Below are positions 1 to 10,700 of a stretch of 64,000 bases of DNA, piece after piece. Under the pieces are notes generated by a model. The model worked only from the letters and a program-made list of their open reading frames with translations. It did not search any database and had not been told where the DNA came from. Within the stretch, counting starts at the first letter, position 1. The number at the start of each line of letters is the position of its first letter. Position numbers and translations under genes: made by a program. Origin of the DNA: Haliclona indistincta (Eukaryota; Porifera; Demospongiae; Haplosclerida; Chalinidae); NCBI GenBank assembly GCA_964017065.1, contig OZ024784.1, positions 1,362,598-1,426,597 of the forward strand. Direction: 5' to 3'.

Positions 1-1
1 A

Positions 2-1120
2 AACCTCAGCTTATTCTGCATCAATGTATATGGATGTCTCATGCCCAGCATCGATGTACCAGTTCAGTATCTACAAGGTATTAGCACTTTAGTTCGTACA
101 GTTCTTCTTGCTGGGATCATCGTCAGTGACTGCTTGTGTCAACAGTGGTTGGACAAGACTCATAAGGTCACTAACCCCATCAAGCTCATCATACAGGTAC
201 TCAACTACACTAGGAAGCACAGATTCCCTGAGAGACGCAGTGCCTTCACCTACATTGATGAGGAACAACCCACACGAATGGACTTTGGCAAAGAGAAGTT
301 CGGTGGACCCTTTATTGAAGAGGAAGTGGAGGATGTCAAGACAGTACTACGACTGCTACCACTAGTTGCATGCATTGCCTTTAGTGCAACTGCTATGTGG
401 CCTCTCGTAAATCTCAATGCTTTAGATGATGTCACAAGTTGTATATTTAATCTTCGTGCCATAAATTGGCTACCACCTCTTGTTCTTGTTCCTCTCTGTC
501 AATTCGTGATATACCCATACTTTCATCGATGGGTTCCAACAATGCTGAAGAGAATAGAAATAGGACTAGTCTTGCAGCTGGTCGGGCTCACGCTAGCAAT
601 GATCATAAATGGGTCAGTTCATTGGGATGAGTTTTTGAGTTATGCTACTTGCAAACAGGTTTCAATACCTCCAGATTTGTTCATGAAGTGGTACTGGGAA
701 CTACTTCCCTTAGTGCCATTCACTATCGGCAATGCACTAGTTAATGTGTTATTACTTGAGTTTGTCATTGCTCAGTCACCTGACAAAATGAAAGGACTTA
801 CTTTTGGATTGTCACTTGCACTTAGTCAAATCAGTGAATTTTTCATCACAACACTTTTGAATGCTTTTCAGTACACAATGTGCTATGATCTACCTGCTCT
901 AGTCATGCTAACAGCACTTTTTATAGTGTTCATGGTTCTATCTCGTCGCTACACACTGCGCCAGAGAAACAGAGAGATCAACCTACAGGCCATAGTGGAG
1001 GAACATCATGAGCGGTACCTAGACCAGGAGGAGGAGTATGCAAGAGAGAACCCACAGTATTATGAATCTTTTTCGGAGTCTACTGACAGTGAGGAGTGTG
1101 TTAGTCAACAAACCATTTGA
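2..1120 (+). CDS. SLC15/PHT-like peptide-histidine transporter, copy 1 (5' truncated)
   Basis: An open frame runs from base 2 to the stop at 1118-1120, so the gene starts upstream of the window; 372 residues remain. The protein is a multi-pass membrane protein nearly identical to the complete neighbour at 1334-2938. It keeps the central block FGGPFIEEEVEDVKTVLRLL, which matches the GGPFTEEKVEDVK block of SLC15A3/SLC15A4 after transmembrane helix 6, followed by hydrophobic segments and an acidic, Tyr-rich cytoplasmic tail (HHERYLDQEEEY). The family moves di/tripeptides and histidine with protons, often in endolysosomes. No intron is visible. Family assignment is good; substrate is unknown. Confidence 0.8.
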   Translation, partial: NLSLFCINVYGCLMPSIDVPVQYLQGISTLVRTVLLAGIIVSDCLCQQWLDKTHKVTNPIKLIIQVLNYTRKHRFPERRSAFTYIDEEQPTRMDFGKEKFGGPFIEEEVEDVKTVLRLLPLVACIAFSATAMWPLVNLNALDDVTSCIFNLRAINWLPPLVLVPLCQFVIYPYFHRWVPTMLKRIEIGLVLQLVGLTLAMIINGSVHWDEFLSYATCKQVSIPPDLFMKWYWELLPLVPFTIGNALVNVLLLEFVIAQSPDKMKGLTFGLSLALSQISEFFITTLLNAFQYTMCYDLPALVMLTALFIVFMVLSRRYTLRQRNREINLQAIVEEHHERYLDQEEEYARENPQYYESFSESTDSEECVSQQTI

Positions 1121-1333
1121 GAGTAAAACGTGTGCTGAAATTTACTACACATGTCTGACACATGTAACACTTTTATAATGAGAGTAGTTCTAGTTTGAGG
1201 AGAACTCTGTTATACAGTTTTATGATCTTCATGCAGTGTTGACAAATAAAAAAATTTATTTGACTTAATAAAGTATTAGCAATAAGAATGTTTAGATAAC
1301 TTTGTCTATCAAGAGCAAAACTGTGTGTACGAC
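1121..1333. other. intergenic spacer between tandem transporters
   Basis: AT-rich 213-bp spacer. It contains an AATAAA-type signal near 1266 (cttaataaag) that can serve copy 1. No convincing TATA box for copy 2. Confidence 0.4.
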
Positions 1334-2938
1334 ATGGCTGGTACTCTCCAGAACCCCTGGTTCAGAAAGTCATGCTGCCGTGGTGATGTCCTGATCCTAC
1401 TGACATGGCAAGTGTTATTTGTAATTGCACATCAGCTCTTTAGTTTTGCCAAAATAGTATCTGTACTATCCTTGAATGACAGTGGCTTTCATCTGCTTCA
1501 CTTTCTTTCCTTGTTGGCCAATTTCGGTTTTGCTATTCTGGCTCCTTTCATTGGCTGGTTAGCTGATGTGAAGTTAGGAAGGTACAAAGCAGTTCTCTTT
1601 GGAACATTAATTTCATTGAGTTCTAATATAATCTTCTTTACTGGACTGCAAATAAAGTATTTAATGATTGGAAAAGTCCTGTTAGGACTAGGAATGTTAA
1701 CAGAAGGATTGGGAGATATGTTCTTTTTTGCGTCTATGCTTCCGTTCATGACAGATCAGTTAGTGGGAGCCAGTGCAGCTAAACTAGGTGCTGTAGTATA
1801 CTGGTACTATTGGATAGCAAACCTCAGCTTATTCTGCATGAATGTATATGGATGTCTCAGGCCCAGCATCAATGTACCAGTTCAGTATCTACAAGGTATC
1901 AGCACTTTAGTTTGTGCAGCTTTTCTCACTGTGATCGTCATCAGTGACTGCTTGTGTCAGCAGTGGTTGGTCAGGACTCATAAGGTCACTAACCCCATCA
2001 AGCTCATCATACAGGTACTCAACTACACTAGGAAGCACAGATACCCTGAGAGACGCAGTGCCTTCACCTATATTGATGAGGAACAACCCACACGAATAGA
2101 CTATGGCAAGGATAAATTTGGTGGACCTTTCACCGAAGAAGAGGTGGAAGATGTGAAAACTGTGCTACGACTATTGCCACTAGTTGCCTGTATCAGTTTT
2201 AGTGTAACCACTATTTGGCCTCTTGTACATCTCAATGCTTTGGATAGTGTCACAAGTTGTATATTTAATCTTCGTGCCATAATTTGGCTACCACCTCTTG
2301 TTCTTGTTCCTCTCTGTCAATTTGTGATATACCCATACTTTCATCGATGGGTTCCAACAATGCTGAAGAGAATAGAAATAGGACTAGTCTTGCAGCTGGT
2401 CGGGCTCACGCTAGCAATGATCATAAATGGGTCGGTTCATTGGGATAAGTTTTTAAGTTATGCTACTTGCAAACAGGTTTCAATACCTCCAGATTTGTTC
2501 ATGAAGTGGTACTGGAAGCTACTTCCCCTGATACCATTTACCATCGGCAATGCTGTAGCTAATGTGTTATTACTTGAGTTTGTCATTGCTCAGTCACCTG
2601 ACAAAATGAAAGGACTTACTTTTGGACTGTCGCTTGCATTTGGTGCAATCAGTCGATTTGTTGTTACAGCACTTCTGAATGCTTTTCACTACACAATGTG
2701 CTATGACTTACCTACTCTAGTCATGCTAGCGGCCCTCTTCATTGTGTTCATGGTTCTATCTCGTCGCTACACACTACGTCAGAGGAACAGAGAGATCAAT
2801 ATACAGGCCATAGTGGAGGAACACCATGAGCGTTACCTAGACCAGGAGGAGGAGTATGTAAGAGAGAACCCACGCCCACAGTACTACGACCCTTCCTCAG
2901 AGTATTCTGACAGTGAGCAGAGTCAACAAACTGTTTGA
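1334..2938 (+). CDS. SLC15/PHT-like peptide-histidine transporter, copy 2 (complete, intronless)
   Basis: Start chosen at the first ATG (1334); the frame is open nine bases further up but only with a GTG. The product has 534 residues and about 12 hydrophobic segments. Visible landmarks are the MFS motif-A region WLADVKLGRYKA (about residues 73-84), a POT-like stretch FMTDQLVGASAAKL followed by YWYYWIANLS, and the GGPFTEEEVEDVK block typical of SLC15A3/A4. The ExxER proton-coupling motif expected in helix 1 of POT transporters is not seen; the N-terminus reads DVLILLTWQVLF. It shares long, nearly identical stretches with copy 1, so the pair is a recent tandem duplication. A role in peptide or histidine transport is family inference only. 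Confidence 0.85.
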   Translation: MAGTLQNPWFRKSCCRGDVLILLTWQVLFVIAHQLFSFAKIVSVLSLNDSGFHLLHFLSLLANFGFAILAPFIGWLADVKLGRYKAVLFGTLISLSSNIIFFTGLQIKYLMIGKVLLGLGMLTEGLGDMFFFASMLPFMTDQLVGASAAKLGAVVYWYYWIANLSLFCMNVYGCLRPSINVPVQYLQGISTLVCAAFLTVIVISDCLCQQWLVRTHKVTNPIKLIIQVLNYTRKHRYPERRSAFTYIDEEQPTRIDYGKDKFGGPFTEEEVEDVKTVLRLLPLVACISFSVTTIWPLVHLNALDSVTSCIFNLRAIIWLPPLVLVPLCQFVIYPYFHRWVPTMLKRIEIGLVLQLVGLTLAMIINGSVHWDKFLSYATCKQVSIPPDLFMKWYWKLLPLIPFTIGNAVANVLLLEFVIAQSPDKMKGLTFGLSLAFGAISRFVVTALLNAFHYTMCYDLPTLVMLAALFIVFMVLSRRYTLRQRNREINIQAIVEEHHERYLDQEEEYVRENPRPQYYDPSSEYSDSEQSQQTV

Positions 2939-3132
2939 ATTATAGTTAATTGTGTGCTAAGTTTTTGCTGTAATAATGCACCTGTCAAAGTGCTAGATTG
3001 TATGTTTCCTCGGCGGCAGCTGCATGTGGTACACTCAGTTTATAGTTCGATTCGTGCCGCGTCTACAAGTATCGTGCAGTTAATATTACAACCAATCAGA
3101 ATGTAGCAACCACGTGTTGACTAAGAAGCGGG

Positions 3133-3139
3133 TATAAAA
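3133..3139 (+). promoter_or_regulatory. TATA box of the 168-aa gene
   Basis: TATAAAA in the context GCGGGTATAAAACCAG, about 92 bp before the ATG at 3231. A good match to a metazoan core promoter and one of few clear TATA boxes in this window. Confidence 0.6.
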
Positions 3140-3230
3140 CCAGAGCGCTGCGATACCAGTAGTCATCCCAAACCAATCTCATCCACTACTACCCATCCCT
3201 CCAAGAAACCCACCGATTCTCACCGCTGCA

Positions 3231-3737
3231 ATGGCTGAAATCACATTCACCGGAAGGTTCGAGACTTGCCTCAAGCCATCGGGCATGTTTCTCACAGCTG
3301 ACGACCCCAAGAACCCAGACCCCAACGGCGGCTTGATCATCAACCAATCAAACGATTCCACTACTTGCAAGCAGGCCTTCAGTCTGGTGAGGAGCTCTGA
3401 TTTCCCGTCTAACACCTACATGATTGTCACTCACCCAAAAATGGACCTGAGACTGCGCATTTCCGACCGGCCGGCTGGAGTTGGCAGCGGCACAGCCCGA
3501 ATCGTGGAGATTGTCCCGGTGGAGAGCAAGCTTGAGCTCGGACACAAACTACAGCGACCAAAGGACGAGTTTCTGTTCGAAATTGAGGAACGTGATGGTT
3601 GCCGTGTGTTCTGTTGCAGGAAGCAGCGAATGGTTCTGAGCGTTTTTGGAACTTCAGCATCTCCTCGGGCACACGTGATCGGTGAGGTTTCCAAGAAGAC
3701 AGACAACGAGAAGTGGAGATGGGTGGATCACATGTGA
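3231..3737 (+). CDS. unknown 168-aa cytosolic protein
   Basis: Intronless frame of 168 residues with a good start context (GCAATGGCTG) and a TATA box upstream. There is no signal peptide or membrane segment. The sequence is a run of short alternating beta-like stretches separated by turns, with pieces such as GMFLTADDPKNPDP, KMDLRLRIS and EFLFEIEERDGCRVFCCRKQ. Turns rich in Gly, Pro and Asp with repeated FLxx/VLSV patterns are compatible with a beta-trefoil (fascin or lectin-like) fold, but I do not recognise a specific family. The three-prime side has a TTTATTATAAAAAAAAG stretch that may hold a degenerate polyadenylation signal. Function unknown. Confidence 0.7.
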   Translation: MAEITFTGRFETCLKPSGMFLTADDPKNPDPNGGLIINQSNDSTTCKQAFSLVRSSDFPSNTYMIVTHPKMDLRLRISDRPAGVGSGTARIVEIVPVESKLELGHKLQRPKDEFLFEIEERDGCRVFCCRKQRMVLSVFGTSASPRAHVIGEVSKKTDNEKWRWVDHM

Positions 3738-4022
3738 GCAGCTTTGCCGAGCCAGCTGTACTCAAATGCTTGAGACATTGTAGATAGTTTATAGGTACCA
3801 GTGTGTGACATGATAGATAGGTATTTTTTGATGAGTGCATTGTATTGATTTGTGCTTGAGATTTTGTATTTGCACTGAATTTATTATAAAAAAAAGTTTA
3901 GCTCCTCAGCGAGCTCCACCTTAAAATGTTGAGCCCCGCCCAAAATCATCACTTATCGACCCCTGCGACGGTCGACGCATGCAAGACACTGATACAGCAG
4001 CAGAAGTAGTTAAACGAAGACG

Positions 4023-5847
4023 ATGGTCGACACAGTAGTCCGTCCACGACCTGGGTTTGGCACGTTTCTACACAGTGACGCAAACGTGATTGGCGATGGG
4101 CTCTCGTTTCACGAATACAAGAGACTGCTGCGAGCGAACAAAGTGAGACTGCTGCAGGAGAAACGAGCTACATCGTACGAGCCCGGCTACAAGAAGACAG
4201 ACGCTACGACTAATGCGACTATTGTAAAGAGACCCGCAGTGCTAAGAACTGCAAATGCTGCCGCACAAACTACTAACACGCAAGGTATGGTGCAAAGCAC
4301 AGTAGTTAGCAACCTCGTTAGCTATAAGGAGCTAATTCTATTATTGTCACATAAGTGTCATGTTCTTAATTACTTTTTTAATCAGCTGAAAGGTCTAGAA
4401 AGATCACCATCAATGCGCCAGCCAGTAGTGAAAAAGATAGTACATCAAGCAGTAGGTTTAAAGTTCAGCAACGGCTGGTGAAATCAGCTACTACACGTGA
4501 GGCCTCAAGGCAGCCTAAGCATGCTTCTCTGGATGGTGCAATGTCATCGAGACCCCTGACAGCTGGTGGTTCAGGTGACGCAAGGAGCAGCACTATCAGA
4601 AAACCTTCAGGTCATTTACAAACTATATCCACACAACCTCTACTATGGTATAAAATTCACATAGTTAATATTCATCAATGGAATGAATCTATTGATCAGA
4701 ATTCCAAACTCAGCGATGAATTTTTGATACCTATATCTATCATACCATTTTTCTTTCAACAGATCCGGGGTCTTCAGGTACTCGTACTGCAAGCATCGAG
4801 GACATTGAAGATTTGAGCAGAGCACCGTCACGGCTAGAGAACGACTCATTTGTGAAGCACACAGACACACACCAACCAAATAGAGAGGAGCTAATAAAAG
4901 CATACTGCTGGTCAACATCTACACAAAGGTACAAGGACTTAACACTGTAAAAAATACTCCAAAATAATCTACCAAACTATCTGCAGAGCATATAAGGATA
5001 TACCATGGGAAAACAAGCTCCCTCCATCACCAGCTCCCCCACCAATCAGCACTTTGAACACCTTGCCTGATCCTGTGTCACTGAGGTTCACTAACAAGAG
5101 AAATGAGCGGACTCCTCACAACTGGCAGGTAAACCAAGTCTGACAGTTGCACAACGCAATGCTAAATTTGAGTCCTGTACTGTTTTAGAACCTAGGTGCA
5201 TCATGGGATTGGATCCAAACTCGCTTTGGCAACTATTACAAACCACCTAATTCAAACACATTGTGAGCATGTACTAAAAATTAATAACTATTAATTTGAC
5301 TTTTTCTCGTCATTTTTAGCTGCTCTCCGTGCAAAAATACTCAGCAGATTCCGGGATACCAGTAAGCACTAAACAATCAGCATCAATGTGTGGTTATACT
5401 TTATATACACAGTGGGTATACTGGTCACCATGACAACCCTGAGACTAACAAGCATCCCAGTGGTCCTCAAGTATCTACAGTTCAACCGAGGCCCACAAAT
5501 GTTGTATAGTAAGTAGATAACACATCTATGAGTGCTACAAGTATTGGTTTGTTTTCAAAGTCGTCCCAACATACCTGGTTACACTGGTATTGTACACTGG
5601 ACAAATAACCAGCCAGCTCACTCAAAACTACCAATACAACACCAACTCACCACCAGAAAAACACACAGGTACAAAGCATTAAACGACTGTAGGAATTGTC
5701 AAGTGTTAGGGCATTATGGACTCTATTTACCACATCAGGGTCATCCCTTGTGAAGATGGAACGTCACCGTTCATTCGAACTTCTCACCTCTCCAAGATGA
5801 TCTCACTCACCGCTCCCTACAATCCTTACAACAAAGTGGAGGCATAG
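4023..5847 (+). CDS. putative sperm/ciliary microtubule-associated protein
   Basis: Nine exons close in frame: 4023-4284, 4386-4610, 4763-4928, 4987-5128, 5189-5262, 5320-5361, 5413-5508, 5561-5668, 5739-5847, giving 407 residues. The first half is low complexity and Ser/Thr-rich. The second half has aromatic patches (ASWDWIQTRFGNYY), a repeated PGYxGYTG/PGYTG motif and an end reading ISLTAPYNPYNKVEA. Proline-glycine-tyrosine repeats with YNPYNKV endings occur in animal axonemal and sperm microtubule inner proteins (SPMIP/FAM166-type), so a ciliary role is plausible, but I cannot name the orthologue. No signal peptide or membrane helix. Introns are 50-150 nt. Confidence 0.6.
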
Positions 5848-6239
5848 ACAACAACAGCAGTACCAGCTGCATACGTAGACATGACAAACAATAATTATTA
5901 TACCTGTTATTTATGTAATAGGATGTCATTTTTCCAAAATATAAAAATGGTACCTGAGCAGTGTGAACTTCTACGCAATCTGTTATTATTTTTTCCTCAC
6001 AAAATATTGCCTTTCGCTCTGGCGCTTCTGTTTCGGAGTAGCATTGTAATAATTTTATGTAATAGATAATTCAAATTGCATTAGCAAATATACTGTACAG
6101 TGTTCACTAGAACAAGAAAATAATTATTGGGTTTGAGACAGAAAGAGTTTTCTACAAACAACAGAGAGTACTAAAACAAGAATGCAAAAATGTTATAAAT
6201 GAAGAGCTTGAGTTTGGAGTGTGACAGACACTGTAGTGA
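5848..6239. other. intergenic DNA, nothing recognised
   Basis: AT-rich 392 bp between two converging genes. Holds the 3' UTRs of both; no ORF with coding character and no repeat stood out. Confidence 0.4.
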
Positions 6240-6671
6240 TTATTTCTTAAATATTTTGTCAAATTCCGAAATCATGAGCTCCATGATGCCGTTCTGTACA
6301 GGCATGAGGGCAGCCATCTCAAGAGAATCGGTCTCTGCCCGCATTACGGTTGGTCCGAACACAATACCAAGATTAGAAGATTGCATTCGATTCGTGTGAC
6401 CAAATTCAACAACCCTTGACAAAGAGAACGAGAGTGAATAACAAATGGAGAAAGAGAAGGACAGAGAAAGAGAGAGAGAAAAACAGCGAGTGTGTGTGTG
6501 TGTGTGCATGTGAGCTAGGCAAGATGTCTGTCTCACTTTCTCAGATGAATTACGAGTGTTTTCAGTGTCTGGTAGTTTGCTTCCGGTAGCTTGCTAACTT
6601 CAGTAGCGATAGCTGATATTCTCTGAGCAGGAGGATTCCCTACAACAACAACAACAATCACATCACAATCA

Positions 6672-6731
<60 letters not shown>

Positions 6732-7569
6732 CCTCCCTCCCTCTCTCTCTCTTTCTTTCTCTCTCTCTCCAAACCATATTCTCTCTAATACCTACAAACT
6801 CACTTCCTGCATCGATGAAAGATCTGAACTGCTTGAACGGTATTAACGGGTCGGGCAGCTCTCGTAGAAACAGCTTCAAGCACCCTGTCACAATGTTAAC
6901 GTCTGCCCAAACTGGATCTTCCAAGTCAACTAACGGGCCTAAAACACACATCACAATAAGTAAGAGCAAGTGCAATAACAACCAAAAAAAAAAACAAACA
7001 GAAGCTATCTCACACATGCATTGTACTGGACTGTACTAGACTTTCTGATTTGGACTCACTTTCTTCCACGAGATATCTCAGCTTCTGTATCTCGGCTGCA
7101 TTGCCAGACAGTCTGTAAATGCCTACAATAGTCAGTCCCGTCTTCTCGATGTGCTCAATGAAGTGCTTCAAGAATCGAGGGACTGGGGATTTTTCTCTCT
7201 CCACTAGCTTGCTTAAGTCACAGCCAAACACGGTCTCTGAATTGAGAAACAGATTAAAATCAGCAACAAAAAAACTAAGCAATTAAAAAACCTTGCATTA
7301 TTCCGGTTCTTCTTAGTACATCAGCCTCCGGTCGCCTTGCTATGAGCTTCTTTAAGCGACCACGAATACGCACTGAACACAAGAGAAAGAGGGAGAAGGG
7401 TTAGTTATAATACAAGCGAAGACAGCACACCAACCTGTTCGGTCAGGTCCTTGTGATTCCTCTTCATTATCATCATCATCTGATAGAGAAAGAATAACAA
7501 GTGAGTTGTATACATTAAACATTGAATGTGTGTGTGTGACTGTGTGTTAGTGTGTGTGTGAGTGAGTAT

Positions 7570-7622
<53 letters not shown>

Positions 7623-7661
7623 TGAGTATGAGTGTGTGTGTGTGTGTGTGTGAGTGAGTAT

Positions 7662-7712
<51 letters not shown>

Positions 7713-10700
7713 TGAGTATGAGTGTGTGTGTGAGTGAGTGTGAGTGTGTGTGTGTGTGAGTGTGAGTGTGTGTGCGAGTGTGTGTTCTTACATGAATATC
7801 CTGCAATAGGAGCACTGGCTTTTCTCCCGAGAGGTGGATGACCACCGTGATGAGGATCTAGATCGGCACGTACCACGTCAGCATACTTGTCTGGATTCTT
7901 CTTGTAGTCAGCATTCTATGAAGTGAGTGAATGAGTGAGCGAGTCGCATGAGAGCTTACTGTATGATCGATAGCTGTTTGTACTACAGAGAACCACTCAT
8001 TCATCATGGCTGGAGTGTCTGCTTGCAAATAGAACTGCTCTCCCATCGATGAGCTAACCTGAAGAGCATCACAAAAGGTATCATAAAATAAGGAGGGAGG
8101 GAGAGAGAAAGGGAAGGAGGGAGGGAGAGGAGGGAGGGAGGGAGGGAGGGAGGGAGGGAGGGAGGGAGGGAGGGAGGGAGGGAGGGAGAAAGAAAGGGAG
8201 GGAGGGAGGGAGGGAGGGAGGGAGGGAGGGAGGGAGGGAGGGAGGGAGGAGAGAGAGAGGGAGGGAGGGAGGGAAGGAGGAAGGGAGGGAAGGAAGGAAG
8301 GAGGTAGGAAAGGAAGGAAGGAAGGAGGGAGGAAAGGAGGGAGGGAGGGAAGGAGGAAGGGAAAGGAGTTTCATACAACTTACCTGGAAGACATTCTTGG
8401 CTTTCTTCTCCTTTGGGTTAGGTATACAGCTGATGTTAGCTTGCAGCAACCAGAAGTTGCTCAGTGGTTTAGCACCAGGCTGTGTCGCATATCATAAACA
8501 TGTACAAAGGAAGTTACATTAAGTTGTGTAGACATAAAACAATAACACCATTAATGTAAAGGTCATGCGTTAGGTCATGAAATGCGTTAGAGACTCACCG
8601 CTTCCTTGGATTTGTGATCACGATAGAAGAGCATCTTGTTCTCGTCCAGTACCACGAACAGTGACACCCACTTCTCATTACGTAGCCTAATAGAGCGATA
8701 ATTATGGTGAATCTGAAACCATTACGTCATGTGTATGTTGTTACTCACTTCTTCCCAGATGGATCATGAATCCGTTTCTTCTGCAAGTATCCGTGCTTTT
8801 TCTGAAAGAACAACAATAGGAAACAGTCACAAGATCAAAGAAAAATGAGATGACAAGAGATAAATCAAAATTGGTGAAGGGGGAAACTAACTTCTTTTTT
8901 GAAGTGACAATATAGTATACAACAGAAATTAAACAAACACTATAATTATTATTAAGGTCCTAGTATCTTACCAGGACAGTGGTAAGACGAGATGACCAGA
9001 GATCATATGACATGGAATTTCTAGCCTCCATGTTCCTTGTTCTATCAGTGTCAGAGGTTGGTGCTTTTACACGCAGCTGCACTTGAGGAGCAGATTGCTG
9101 CAAGTTGAGAGAATTAAGATTAGACACAGTATAGTAAGAATAAAGAAGGACGGAGATAGGCAGGAAAGACTTAAAGATGAAAACTTACTACTACAGGAGT
9201 CAGTGAATCATAGATACTGCTCTCTCCTGGTTCTGACAGAGACCTCATGGCCTGCATAGTAAATCATTAGTAAAAGTAAGCTTCTAGTGTCCTACCACGT
9301 ATCAACAGTCGTCTTGTTGATCGCGTTCGCATACAGTAATCGAAAGTGATTCGGATTGCCGTCGACTTTTGCCGTGCGTCACGAAGAAAATTGGGCGGGG
9401 CTAGGTCAGCTGTCACGCGTGCAAGATCAGAAAGAACAGCTTGATCCACGAGCAGCAGCGGGTCACGCTGTCACAATGGCGTCGATCGCAACGAGCTCGC
9501 CCGAGACTATAAAAGAAAGAAATGGCGAACTGACTGATTTTGGAATTCGGCACGAGGATGGATCTATCTTCAAGCAGCGAAATAACGCAGCTACTTTACC
9601 GCCACGGCTACGTAGTGGAGAGGACCATTGGCAGTGGTGCCTATGCCAAGGTGAAGCTGGCGCACTGTGCAAGAAACAACTCGAAAAAAGTGGCGATCAA
9701 AGTCGTCGACAAGAGGAAGGCCCCTAGTGACGTCATCAAGCGGTTTCTGCCGCGAGAACTGGAAGCGATGCGCACTCTGCGCCATCAGCCTCGCATAATT
9801 CAGCTGGTGGACGTGCTGACCACCGAGGGAGAAATATGCATCGTGATGGAGCTAGCAGAGAAGGGAGACCTGCTGGACTACATCAACGCCCACCAGCGAC
9901 TGAGCGAAACTTGTGCCAGAAGAATGTTCCGGGACCTCATTGAAGGCATCTCAAACTGCCATCGCTGGGGGATAGTGCACAGAGACCTCAAGTGTGAAAA
10001 TCTCCTAATTGACAAAGACAATCATTTGAAAATTGCTGATTTTGGATTCGCCAGAACCTATGAAGGCAAAGAGCTGGAGACTTATTGTGGCTCGTTTGCA
10101 TATGCAGCTCCGGAAATAATTCTTGGGCAGCCGTACAACGGTGTGATGACGGACATATGGAGCATGGGGGTCATACTATATGCCATGGTGTGCGGACGAC
10201 TGCCATTTCGTGACACCAATGTGAAGACATTAATGTCACAGATATCCAGCGGAATCCACTTTCCTGAAGGAATTAGTGACTCGTGCAAGGACCTCATCAG
10301 AAAGATCCTGGTGTTCTCATCAAGAGAGAGAATCACAACATGGAATATGAGTGAGCACCCATGGGTGAGGGTGGTCACACCCACTAGCAACCCACCTAGC
10401 GTCGACGCCCCCCAAGAACCTCCTCAGCAACGCACACCACAACTCGCATTACCAGCACCTCCACCCCCACCACCTCCACCGTCACCTTCTACACCTCCAC
10501 CACCATCACTGTCACAACCAACTGAACAATAGTACTATAATCTTTTTTGTTGTTAAAAAAAATCTATTAATTTTCTCAAATCTTTGAACACTACACACTA
10601 GGTGGGGACAGTTAGGTGCCTTGGGGTATATTTAATGTAGCTGTAACATAATATACGTCTACATTACCTGAAGCAACTAAGAGTAATTACATAGCACGTG

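Noticed and set aside
1325..1333. Upstream GTG start for transporter copy 2
   Set aside because: Not a normal animal start codon; ATG at 1334 is three codons further in.
6240..6772. Minus-strand frames rich in Arg-Glu or Phe-Ser around 6240-6772
   Set aside because: They are read-through of RhoGAP exons into the (CT)n microsatellite; the real exons end at splice donors before the repeat.
7405..7876. Frames made of Thr-His repeats
   Set aside because: Translation of the TG/CA microsatellite in an ARHGAP intron.
8004..8449. Proline/serine/leucine-rich frames on the minus strand
   Set aside because: Translation of the GGGA tract; only short ends belong to PH-domain exons.
9356..9727. Plus-strand 123-codon frame overlapping the TSSK start
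   Set aside because: Runs out of frame through the kinase coding region; the kinase frame has all catalytic motifs.
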